The notes beneath the pieces are model-generated. The model saw only the letters and a program-made list of their open reading frames with translations, was not told the DNA's origin and did not search any database. A program made the translations under genes and the position numbers. From the NCBI RefSeq assembly GCF_003711805.1, contig NZ_QXCP01000004.1, positions 372,001-436,000 of the forward strand: 64,000 nucleotides of DNA, in the 5' to 3' direction. The DNA comes from Brachybacterium sp. EE-P12. Lineage in GTDB: Bacteria > Actinomycetota > Actinomycetes > Actinomycetales > Dermabacteraceae. This document shows positions 9,210 through 15,980 of this stretch, one piece after another; within the stretch, counting starts at the first letter, position 1; the number at the start of each line of letters is the position of its first letter.

Positions 9210-9258
9210 CCGTGCGGCGGACGCCCTCTCCGCACGGCAGGAGCCCTCCTCCGTGCGG
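9210..9258. repeat. Three-part inverted repeat upstream of gnd
   Basis: CCGTGCGG at 9210-9217, its complement CCGCACGG at 9230-9237, and CCGTGCGG again at 9251-9258. The middle element can pair with either flank, giving two mutually exclusive hairpins. It lies in the 310-bp gap between two divergent genes (9084-9393). The rest of that gap shows only a possible -10 (TAAGAT, 9299-9304) for gnd and no gene. Confidence 0.6.
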
Positions 9259-9393
9259 CAAACGCTGGCACAGCTCCGCACCGCGGGCCGCAGATCCCTA
9301 AGATGGACGCCGATGGACCGGGGGCGGCGCCCAGCGCCCGGCCGCCGCGGCGGCCCGTCCCGGCTCGACAGTCACCCGATCTGAGGAGATCCC

Positions 9394-10854
9394 ATGGCCA
9401 GCTTCGCTCCGTCCCCTGCCGATGTCGCGGACATCGGCGTCACCGGTATGGCGGTGATGGGCTCGAACCTCGCCCGCAACCTCGCCCGCAACGGCTTCAA
9501 GGTCGCCATCCACAACCGCAGCGTCGGCAAGACCGAGACGGTCATGGACAACTACGCCTCCGACGGCGAGTTCTACCCGTCGGAGTCCACGGCGGACTTC
9601 GTCGCCTCCCTCCAGAAGCCGCGCGTGGCGATCATCATGGTCAAGGCCGGCGGCCCCACCGACGCCGTCATCGACGAGCTCGCCTCCCTCATGGAGGAGG
9701 GCGACATCATCGTCGACGCGGGCAACGCCCTGTTCACCGACACCCGCCGCCGCGAGGCCGCGCTGCGCGAGAAGGGCCTGCACTTCGTGGGCGCCGGCGT
9801 CTCCGGCGGTGAGGAGGGCGCCCTGAACGGCCCCTCGATCATGCCCGGCGGCACCAAGGAGTCCTACGACCGCCTCGGCCCGATGTTCGAGAAGATCTCC
9901 GCCCACGTGGACGGCGTCCCCTGCTGCACCCACGTCGGCGCGGACGGTGCCGGCCACTTCGTGAAGATGGTCCACAACGGCATCGAGTACGCGGACATGC
10001 AGGTCATCTCCGAGGCCTACGACATGATGTCCAAGGCCCTGGGCATGGGCGCCTCCGAGATCGGCGACGTCTTCGCCGAATGGAACCGGGGCGACCTGGA
10101 GTCCTTCCTCATCGAGATCACCGCCGAGGTCCTCCACCACACCGACCAGACCTCGGGCAAGCCCTTCGTCGACGTCATCCTCGACCAGGCCGCCCAGAAG
10201 GGCACCGGCGCCTGGACCGTGCAGACCGCCCTGGACCTCGGCGTCCCGGTCACCGGCATCGCCGAGGCCACCTTCGCCCGCTCCACCTCCGGCTCGACCC
10301 CGCAGCGCGAGGCGGCCCGCGGCGTGCTCAAGGGCGAGGAGCAGACCCTCGAGATCGCCGATCCGAAGCAGTTCGTCGACGACCTCCAGAAGGCGCTGTA
10401 CGCCGCGAAGCTCGTCTCCTACTCGCAGGGCTTCGACGAGATCGCGGCCGGCGCGAAGGAGTACGGCTGGGACATCGACCTCGGCGCGATGGCGCGGATC
10501 TGGCGCGGCGGCTGCATCATCCGCGCCCGCTTCCTCAACCGCATCACCGAGGCCTACGAGCGCAACGCGAACCTGCCGCTGCTGCTGGCCGACGAGTACT
10601 TCACCACCGAGATCGCCAAGTGCATCCCGGCCTGGCGCCGCATCGTCGCCTTCGCGGCGGCCTCCGGCTACCCGGTCCCGGTGTTCTCCTCGACCCTGTC
10701 CTACTACGACGCGGTGCGCTCCGAGCGCCTGCCCGCCGCGCTGGTCCAGGCCCAGCGCGACTACTTCGGCGCACACACCTACAAGCGCGTCGACGCCGAG
10801 GGCACCTTCCACGTCGAGTGGACGCAGGACCGCCGTGAGACCAAGCAGGACTGA
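9394..10854 (+). CDS. gnd: 6-phosphogluconate dehydrogenase, decarboxylating
   Basis: Oxidises 6-phosphogluconate to ribulose-5-phosphate and CO2 in the pentose phosphate pathway, making NADPH in the cytosol. It has 486 aa, the length of the long-type dimeric enzyme. The N-terminal Rossmann motif GVTGMAVMGSNLARN, the signature GAGVSGGEEGALNGPSIMPGG region and the substrate-site segment KMVHNGIEYADMQ are all present. The C-terminal segment SALGTYLRR-type is represented by CIIRARFLNRITEAYE and YFGAHTYKR. The ATG at 9394 has GAGGAG 5 nt upstream. It is monocistronic. Its stop codon lies inside the first unit of a tandem repeat. Confidence 0.97.
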   Translation: MASFAPSPADVADIGVTGMAVMGSNLARNLARNGFKVAIHNRSVGKTETVMDNYASDGEFYPSESTADFVASLQKPRVAIIMVKAGGPTDAVIDELASLMEEGDIIVDAGNALFTDTRRREAALREKGLHFVGAGVSGGEEGALNGPSIMPGGTKESYDRLGPMFEKISAHVDGVPCCTHVGADGAGHFVKMVHNGIEYADMQVISEAYDMMSKALGMGASEIGDVFAEWNRGDLESFLIEITAEVLHHTDQTSGKPFVDVILDQAAQKGTGAWTVQTALDLGVPVTGIAEATFARSTSGSTPQREAARGVLKGEEQTLEIADPKQFVDDLQKALYAAKLVSYSQGFDEIAAGAKEYGWDIDLGAMARIWRGGCIIRARFLNRITEAYERNANLPLLLADEYFTTEIAKCIPAWRRIVAFAAASGYPVPVFSSTLSYYDAVRSERLPAALVQAQRDYFGAHTYKRVDAEGTFHVEWTQDRRETKQD

Positions 10855-10956
10855 TCGACGTATTGCGAGGGACGAGCGATAGGAGATCAGTCGGGCTGAC
10901 GCAGGACTGATCGACGTATTGCGAGGGACGAGCCGGCAGGAGATCGGTCGGTCTGA
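10845..10956 (+). repeat. Two tandem 56-bp units spanning the gnd stop codon
   Basis: Units at 10845-10900 and 10901-10956. The first 33 bp of the two are identical, and the rest differs at a few positions plus a one-base shift. The first unit starts five codons from the end of gnd's extended 3' end and includes its TGA. Each unit contains GACTGATC and, 28 bp later, GATCAGTC (GATCGGTC in unit 2), so each can fold as a hairpin. Confidence 0.85.
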
Positions 10957-10998
10957 GCCCTGATCCGCTGTCGAGGGTTCCCGTGTGGGCTCACGGCG

Positions 10999-11108
10999 GC
11001 GGGAGGGATTGCACGCGGTGGCGCTCAGCCAGCATCCATCGCCGCATGGAGGGGTGGGTGCTGGCTGAGCGCCACTCGTCGCATGTGCCTCGTCTCCGCC
11101 CTCCCGCT
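10999..11108. repeat. Large nested palindrome downstream of gnd
   Basis: Nested inverted repeats: GCGGGAGGG (10999-11007) with CCCTCCCGC (11100-11108); GCAC (11011-11014) with GTGC (11086-11089); a perfect 17-bp pair at 11018-11034 and 11060-11076; and TCCAT (11035-11039) with ATGGA (11047-11051). Together they can form one structure of about 110 nt. It sits 8 bp before the terminator. No protein is supported here on either strand, although open frames exist. Confidence 0.8.
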
Positions 11109-11115
11109 CGAGGAA

Positions 11116-11147
11116 GAAGGCCCGGACCTCGCGGTCCGGGCCTTCTC
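11116..11147. terminator. Bidirectional terminator hairpin
   Basis: A perfect 14-bp stem (11116-11129 with 11134-11147) closed by the loop TCGC. It ends in CTTCT on one side and AGAAG on the other. It lies between gnd (plus) and the 88-aa membrane protein gene (minus), which end towards each other. Confidence 0.85.
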
Positions 11148-11166
11148 GGCGTCAGGCGTGCGGTGA

Positions 11167-11433
11167 TCAGTTCGTCGAGACCGATGCGCTGAAAGCTCCC
11201 AGCGCAAGGCTGCCGATGAAGATCAGCACGTAGAGGACGATGACGATGATCGTGACGATCATGGCCCACTTCGTGAACTTCTGCGCGGTCTCCGGCTCCT
11301 GGTCGGCCTTGAGGTAGCCGAGCAGGCCCAGCACGCCGGCGATGATGCCGCCGCACAGGAACCCGACGATGGTCCAGATCAGAGCCTTCTTCTTGATGCT
11401 CTCGATGTCGTAGCCCGAGGAGGGAGCGGTCAT
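11167..11433 (-). CDS. Small two-helix membrane protein
   Basis: Protein of 88 aa starting MTAPSSGYDIESIKKKAL. Two strong membrane helices are at about residues 18-42 (IWTIVGFLCGGIIAGVLGLL) and 56-80 (AMIVTIIVIVLYVLIFIGSL), joined by a charged loop KADQEPETAQKFTK. The ATG at 11433 has GAAGGGG 7 nt upstream. The same frame is open far upstream, but that is a shadow of the helicase-associated gene. No family is recognised; it is reminiscent of short DUF4190/CD20-like proteins, which would be a guess. Confidence 0.75.
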   Translation of the reverse strand: MTAPSSGYDIESIKKKALIWTIVGFLCGGIIAGVLGLLGYLKADQEPETAQKFTKWAMIVTIIVIVLYVLIFIGSLALGAFSASVSTN

Positions 11434-11553
11434 GGGAATCCCCTTCTTCCTGATGATCATGCCCTGAGACGGATGCGCCCGGGCCCAGGGAGGCGCTGAG
11501 GTCGCCCCGTGCCTGGCGAACGGAATGGTACCCCGTGGGAAGGGTCGTCCCGC

Positions 11554-11573
11554 CATGGGGACGACTCCCCATG
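11554..11573. repeat. Short perfect hairpin CATGGGGA-CGAC-TCCCCATG
   Basis: An 8-bp perfect inverted repeat with a 4-nt loop, in the 173-bp gap between the helicase-associated gene and the 88-aa protein gene. It is 34 bp past the stop of the former and upstream of a possible TACCAT -10 (11525-11530, minus) of the latter. It could act as a terminator or an operator. Confidence 0.5.
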
Positions 11574-11606
11574 TTCCCTTTGACCTGCACGGCTGCTGAG
11601 CCGCGT

Positions 11607-13766
11607 TCAGCCGAGCGTCACGCGGTGCACGAGCACCGTGAACTCCTCCTGGCTGCCGGACTCCCGCGCACGCAGCCGCCCTCCCTCGAGCGAGAGCGGC
11701 AGGGCCTGCTTGACGACGACCCCGCCCTGCCCGTCGACGATCCCCAGCGGGATCGCGGCGGATCGGGCGATGGCGTCCAGGAGCCGGTCGGTGACGCTGA
11801 GGTCCGTCCCTCCCGCCTCGGCCTCGCGGATCCTCGCGACGGCCTCCGCGGCGGGAATCCGCAGCTCCGGGCCCTCGACGGTCACGAGATCCGGATCCAC
11901 GGGACCGGGGCGCAGCGAGTGGGAGAGCTCCTCGGAGACAGGCTGCCCGTCGGGGCCGACGGCCTGCGGCGCGAGGCCCGCCTGACGCGCGGTCTGCAGG
12001 GCGAAGCCGGGATCGGAGAGGGTCACGGCCACGGTCGGTGCCAGGCGGTGCAGGCCCAGCTGCGTCGCCTCGGGCGTGGCCTGCAGCAGGTCCAGCACCT
12101 CGGGCTCGGCCGTGAGCACGGTCGTCGCGCGGGAGACCTGCACCCGGCCGTGCCGTCGCTGCTCGTCGCGCAGCAGGTAGGTCAGCGCCTGGGGGACGGG
12201 GGAGCGGGAGACATCCTCGAGCAGCGCGAGCAGGGCCTCCGCGTCCCGGCCGTCGCCGAGCGCCCGGCGCACGGTCGCGGCGCTGAAGCGCAGCGTGAGC
12301 GCACCGCCGCGGGAGACCACCTCGGTCCAGTCCAGCAGCGGCAGCAGACGCTCTGCGGGCCTGCCCGGGATCACCGCGGTGAGGTCGGCGTCCAGCAGCA
12401 CCTCCTCCACCGGCGGCGGGGCCACCTCCTCGAGGGCGGCGGCGAGCCGGGCGTCCGCAGCGGTGACGTCCTCGTCGAGGGCGGGGACGAGGGCCTGGCC
12501 GAGCACGGTGAGGCAGCCGCCGTCGAGCACTCCCAGCGCCCGCCCCTCGACCAGCAGCGCCTGAGTCTCCTCCTGCAGCACCTCGGCCGGGACGAGCGGG
12601 AACGCCCAGGCCAGCGCCGCGATCAGCGAGTCCTCGCTCGCATCGACGCCGGGAGAGGTCTGCAGCAGGCGCAGCAGGCTGCCGCGCCGGGTGCGCACGC
12701 CGTCGCGCCGGGTGAGGTCCGACAGCAGCGAGCGCCCGGTCCCGGAGGAGTCCGGGGTGCCGACGACGGCGGCGAGGTGGTGCCCGCGCGCCCAGGCGAG
12801 CACGAGCTCCGCCCAGCGCTGGGACGCGCCGAGCATGCGATGGGAGTCCCAGTCCCGGGTGGGATGCCACTCCTGGCCGTCGTGCCCGATCAGCCCGGCC
12901 TGCCACGCGCTCTGCAGCACCGTCGCGTGCTCGAGCAGGGGGGCACCGGCGCGCTCGGCGAGACGTCGCAGGTCCCGCTGGGGGAGCCCGCCGCGCTTGA
13001 GGACCCCGGGCGGGTCCTCGTCGAAGCCGCGCACCGTGCCCAGCAGGCGCAGCGCCTCGAAGGCGCGCTCGACGGCCTGGGCCGTGCGGGAGCCGGGGAT
13101 CCGCTCGACGACCTCCGGCCCGTCGGGGGCGGGGCGCTGGGCGGTGTGGCTGCGGCGCACCCGGCCGCCGCGCAGCGCGAGGTGGACGGTGCGGGGGATG
13201 TGCAGGGACTTCCCGTCGGCCACCACGATCCCGGCCTCGCGCAGCGCCGCGGCGAGCTTCCCGCTGCCGGTCACGATGCTCGGCCCCCAGGCGAGCGCGT
13301 CCAGGGCGGGGCCGAGGCACCCCCGGGCCGCCTCGACCCGGCGGGCGGCCTCCTCGTCGGAGGGGTCCTCGGGGGACGGGGCGGCGAGGCCGGCCGGGGT
13401 GCGCATCCCGTCTCGCAGGGGGCGCAGCAGGTGCAGCTCGTCCTCACCCCACACCACGGCGAGGGTGATCAGCCGCTCCAGGGCGGGCGCGATCGTCGCC
13501 GGGTCGGAGGAGACCGCCTCGGCGAGCCGGGAGGGGGAGACGCCGTCCTCGAGCACGGCGAGCGCCTCGACCAGATGCAGCTCGGGCAGGGTCAGGGAGT
13601 CCAGCGCCCGACGGGCCGAGGTGGTGCCGCCGGCCCGCGCGGCCAGGGGGCCGATCCCCCGGGGGAGGGGCGAGGCGAGATCCGGTCGGGCGACGAGCAG
13701 AGCCTCGAGGCGGTCGTCGCCGAACCGTCGCAGGGAGTCCGCGAGGGACCGGATCACAGCGGTCAT
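11607..13766 (-). CDS. Helicase-associated protein (Rv0862c-like)
   Basis: Protein of 719 aa. It matches in character the actinobacterial helicase-C-like (XPB/Ssl2 N-terminal) proteins coded next to bacterial XPB, of which M. tuberculosis Rv0862c is an example. It is rich in winged-helix-like segments (SLTLPELHLVEALAVLEDGVSP, LRRLAERAGAPLLEH). The C-terminal domain (about 560-719) contains LQATPEATQLGLHRLAPTV and LSHSLRPGPVDPDLVTVEGPE, typical of the family. There is no Walker motif. The start at 13766 has GGAA upstream; ATG 13781 would add five residues. A role with the XPB helicase at 6534-8189 is inferred from the family's usual neighbourhood. Confidence 0.8.
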   Translation of the reverse strand: MTAVIRSLADSLRRFGDDRLEALLVARPDLASPLPRGIGPLAARAGGTTSARRALDSLTLPELHLVEALAVLEDGVSPSRLAEAVSSDPATIAPALERLITLAVVWGEDELHLLRPLRDGMRTPAGLAAPSPEDPSDEEAARRVEAARGCLGPALDALAWGPSIVTGSGKLAAALREAGIVVADGKSLHIPRTVHLALRGGRVRRSHTAQRPAPDGPEVVERIPGSRTAQAVERAFEALRLLGTVRGFDEDPPGVLKRGGLPQRDLRRLAERAGAPLLEHATVLQSAWQAGLIGHDGQEWHPTRDWDSHRMLGASQRWAELVLAWARGHHLAAVVGTPDSSGTGRSLLSDLTRRDGVRTRRGSLLRLLQTSPGVDASEDSLIAALAWAFPLVPAEVLQEETQALLVEGRALGVLDGGCLTVLGQALVPALDEDVTAADARLAAALEEVAPPPVEEVLLDADLTAVIPGRPAERLLPLLDWTEVVSRGGALTLRFSAATVRRALGDGRDAEALLALLEDVSRSPVPQALTYLLRDEQRRHGRVQVSRATTVLTAEPEVLDLLQATPEATQLGLHRLAPTVAVTLSDPGFALQTARQAGLAPQAVGPDGQPVSEELSHSLRPGPVDPDLVTVEGPELRIPAAEAVARIREAEAGGTDLSVTDRLLDAIARSAAIPLGIVDGQGGVVVKQALPLSLEGGRLRARESGSQEEFTVLVHRVTLG

Positions 13767-13818
13767 GGTGCATTCCAGCATAGGGTGACGGCGCCGCGCG
13801 GCGCACCGCCGGGCGAGC

Positions 13819-13892
13819 GCCCCCATAGCCCAATCGGCAGAGGCGGCCGCCTTAAAAGCGGCGCAGTGCGGGTTCGAGTCCCGCTGGGGGCA
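13819..13892 (+). tRNA. tRNA-Leu (anticodon UAA) with a short variable loop
   Basis: A 74-nt cloverleaf. Acceptor GCCCCCA/TGGGGGC; D arm GCC/GGC; anticodon stem GCCGC/GCGGC with loop CTTAAAA, so anticodon TAA; variable loop GCAGT (only 5 nt); T arm GCGGG/CCCGC with TTCGAGT; discriminator A at 13892. Only CC follows, so the 3' CCA is not encoded. A UAA anticodon reads TTA leucine codons. Normal bacterial tRNA-Leu is class II with a long variable arm; this one is not. Confidence 0.9.
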
Positions 13893-13934
13893 CCGCTGCG
13901 CACCGGCGGATCGGCCGTGATGCGGCAGATCGGC

Positions 13935-13940
13935 CACAAT
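13935..13940 (+). promoter_or_regulatory. Possible -10 box, leaderless start of the YggS gene
   Basis: CACAAT ends 7 nt before the ATG at 13948, with no Shine-Dalgarno. It is weaker than the other TANNNT examples in the window. Confidence 0.35.
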
Positions 13941-13947
13941 GGGGACC

Positions 13948-14679
13948 ATGACCTCCTCCTCCGCCGACCCCCAGCTCACCGCCCGCCTCGACGAGGTGCT
14001 CGGACGGATCGACGCCGCCGCGGCCCGCACCGGGCGCGACGGCGCGGAGATCACGCTGCTGCTGGCCACCAAGACCCGCGCCCCCGCGCAGATCGCCGAG
14101 ATGACCGACCTGCTGCGCGAGCGGGGCCGACGGATCGCGGTGGGGGAGAACCGCGCCCAGGAGATCGCCAAGCACTCCGACCCGCTGCTCGCCGGCAACG
14201 GCGTGCCCCGTCACTTCATCGGCCGGCTGCAGACCAACAAGGCCCGTGACGTGATCGCCTTCGCCGAGCTCGTGCACAGCGTGGACCGGCCGGAGATCGC
14301 CGACGCCCTCGAGCGCCGCGCCGAGCTCGCGGACCTGCGCCGCGACGTGCTCGTGCAGGTCAACACCTCCGGGGAGGAGTCCAAGGGCGGCTTCGCCCCG
14401 ACCCTCGAGGCGCTCGTGCCGATCGTGGAGCGGCTGCGGGGCAGCGAGCGGCTGCGCCCCGTGGGCCTGATGACCATCGGTGCGAACACGAGCGAGGAGC
14501 CGGCGGTGCGCGCCTCCCTGCGCTCCCTGCGCGAGCTGCGCGACCAGCTGCGCGAGCGCCTCGGCGCGGACGAGCTCGCCGAGCTCTCGATGGGGATGAG
14601 CGGCGACCTCGAGATCGCGGTCGAGGAGGGGGCGACGATCGTGCGCGTGGGCTCGGCCCTCTTCGGCCCCCGCGACTGA
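13948..14679 (+). CDS. YggS/PLPBP-family pyridoxal-phosphate homeostasis protein
   Basis: Single-domain PLP-binding protein of 243 aa with the alanine-racemase-type barrel. PLP would be bound to K42 in LLLATKTRAP. Other family motifs are present: VGENRAQE, PRHFIGRLQTNKAR, VQVNTSGEESKGGF, LMTIG and LSMGMSGDLEIAVEEGATIVRVG. The family buffers PLP and affects amino-acid pools and has no proven catalytic reaction. The ATG at 13948 is preferred because CACAAT precedes it by 7 nt; an ATG at 13939 would add three residues. In many Gram-positives yggS is near ftsZ/sepF; here it is between a tRNA and a ROK gene, converging on the latter. Confidence 0.92.
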   Translation: MTSSSADPQLTARLDEVLGRIDAAAARTGRDGAEITLLLATKTRAPAQIAEMTDLLRERGRRIAVGENRAQEIAKHSDPLLAGNGVPRHFIGRLQTNKARDVIAFAELVHSVDRPEIADALERRAELADLRRDVLVQVNTSGEESKGGFAPTLEALVPIVERLRGSERLRPVGLMTIGANTSEEPAVRASLRSLRELRDQLRERLGADELAELSMGMSGDLEIAVEEGATIVRVGSALFGPRD

Positions 14680-14689
14680 ACCGTCCCGA

Positions 14690-15790
14690 TCAGCCGCGCT
14701 CCTCGGGGCCGACGAGCACCTGCGGCAGCCCGTACTCGTGCTCGAGCACCTCGCAGGCCGCGCCCACGGCGATCAGGTCCATGCCGCGCGTGGAGAGCAT
14801 CACCTCGACGTGCACCCAGGGGTCGTCGCTGAGCCCCGCGGCCAGCGCCTCGCGGATCGCGTCCATCGTCGCCTCGTGCTGCTCGTGGACGGTGCGCCCG
14901 CCGAGGACGACGTGGTCCACGTCCACCAGGCGCACCAGGTTCACCACCACCTCGGCGAGGATCCGGGCGGCGTGCTCGGCGTCGCCTCGGTCCAGGGCCG
15001 CGCGGTACTCGGTCTGCGCGCAGCCGCGACGGCCGCAGGGGCAGGCGATCCCGTCGATCCGCACCACGGTGTGGCCGACCTCGCCGGCGTGGGAGTGGGC
15101 GCCGCGCACGATCTGGTCGTCCAGGCACAGCGCCGCGCCGAGCCCGTCCTCGACCAGCAGCAGCGCGGCGTTGCGCAGCAGCCCCGGCTGGGACCAGGCC
15201 TCGCCCACCAGCGCCGCGCGCGAGTCGTGGTCCAGCAGCACCGGCATCCCGAGCTCGGCCGCGAGCAGGCGACGGATCGGCGCTCCCCGCCACGGGTCCG
15301 GGGCGGAGGTGCCGCGGTAGACGCCCTCCTCGCCGTCGACCGGTCCGGGCATCCCCACGCCGGCGCCCAGGAGCATCCCGGGGCCGACGTCCCGCAGCGC
15401 CCGCACCTCGTCGGCGAGGGTCCCGATCAGCTCGGGCACGGGCTGGAGGCGGCCGATCTCGAGCTCGCGCCGCTCGAGGATCTCCCCGGTGAGGTCGACC
15501 ACCACGGAGTGCAGACGCGAACGGGTCAGGTGCAGGCCGATCGCGCGACGGGAGCCGGGGACGATCCGGTACAGGGTGGTGGGCTTGCCGGGACCGGCGG
15601 CGACGGTGCCGGCCTCCTCGACCAGGCCCCGATCCATCAGCCGGCCCAGGATCTTGGAGATCGCCTGCGGGGTGACCTGGAGCTCCTGGGCGAGAGCGGC
15701 GCGGGAGACCGGGTCGCCGCGGCGCGCGACGGCGAGGACGGCGGCGTCGTGCGCGCCCGCCATGCGGTCCAGCGGGGTGGTCGGTCTCAC
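14690..15790 (-). CDS. ROK-family transcriptional regulator
   Basis: Protein of 366 aa. An N-terminal winged helix-turn-helix (about residues 14-70: DAAVLAVARRGDPVSRAALAQ, TPQAISKILGRLMDRGLVEE) is fused to a ROK sugar-sensing domain. That domain contains GVGMPGPVDGEEG, LLDHDSRAAL and the zinc motif CPCGRRGC. This is the NagC/XylR layout, so it senses a sugar or sugar phosphate. GTG 15790 is taken as the start because it gives a full HTH; ATG 15763 is an alternative and neither has a clear ribosome site. It is divergent from the MFS exporter gene, whose promoter contains a palindrome. Confidence 0.88.
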   Translation of the reverse strand: MRPTTPLDRMAGAHDAAVLAVARRGDPVSRAALAQELQVTPQAISKILGRLMDRGLVEEAGTVAAGPGKPTTLYRIVPGSRRAIGLHLTRSRLHSVVVDLTGEILERRELEIGRLQPVPELIGTLADEVRALRDVGPGMLLGAGVGMPGPVDGEEGVYRGTSAPDPWRGAPIRRLLAAELGMPVLLDHDSRAALVGEAWSQPGLLRNAALLLVEDGLGAALCLDDQIVRGAHSHAGEVGHTVVRIDGIACPCGRRGCAQTEYRAALDRGDAEHAARILAEVVVNLVRLVDVDHVVLGGRTVHEQHEATMDAIREALAAGLSDDPWVHVEVMLSTRGMDLIAVGAACEVLEHEYGLPQVLVGPEERG

Positions 15791-15887
15791 GCGGTCATCT
15801 TCGCACGTGGGACCGCCGTGACCAGGCGATGACGCGCGTTCGGCCGGCGGCGCCGCGGATGTGACCCGTACGATCCCCACGCGCCTC

Positions 15888-15918
15888 TTGACGTATCGCA
15901 ACAGCGTTTGCTTACTCT
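15888..15918 (+). promoter_or_regulatory. Promoter of the MFS gene with palindrome in the spacer
   Basis: TTGACG (15888-15893) and TACTCT (15913-15918) with a 19-bp spacer. The spacer holds GCAACAGCGTTTGC (15898-15911), an imperfect palindrome (10 of 14 symmetric). The divergent ROK regulator is the obvious candidate to bind it. Confidence 0.55.
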
Positions 15919-15980
15919 TGTGCCCCGGGTCGATGGAGCCCGTCCCCTGACCGTCCGCTCCCGAACTCCGAGGTCCCTCC

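Noticed and set aside
10981..11110. Short protein genes inside the large palindrome
   Set aside because: Both strands are open by chance, the translation is mirrored by the inverted repeat, and there is no ribosome site.
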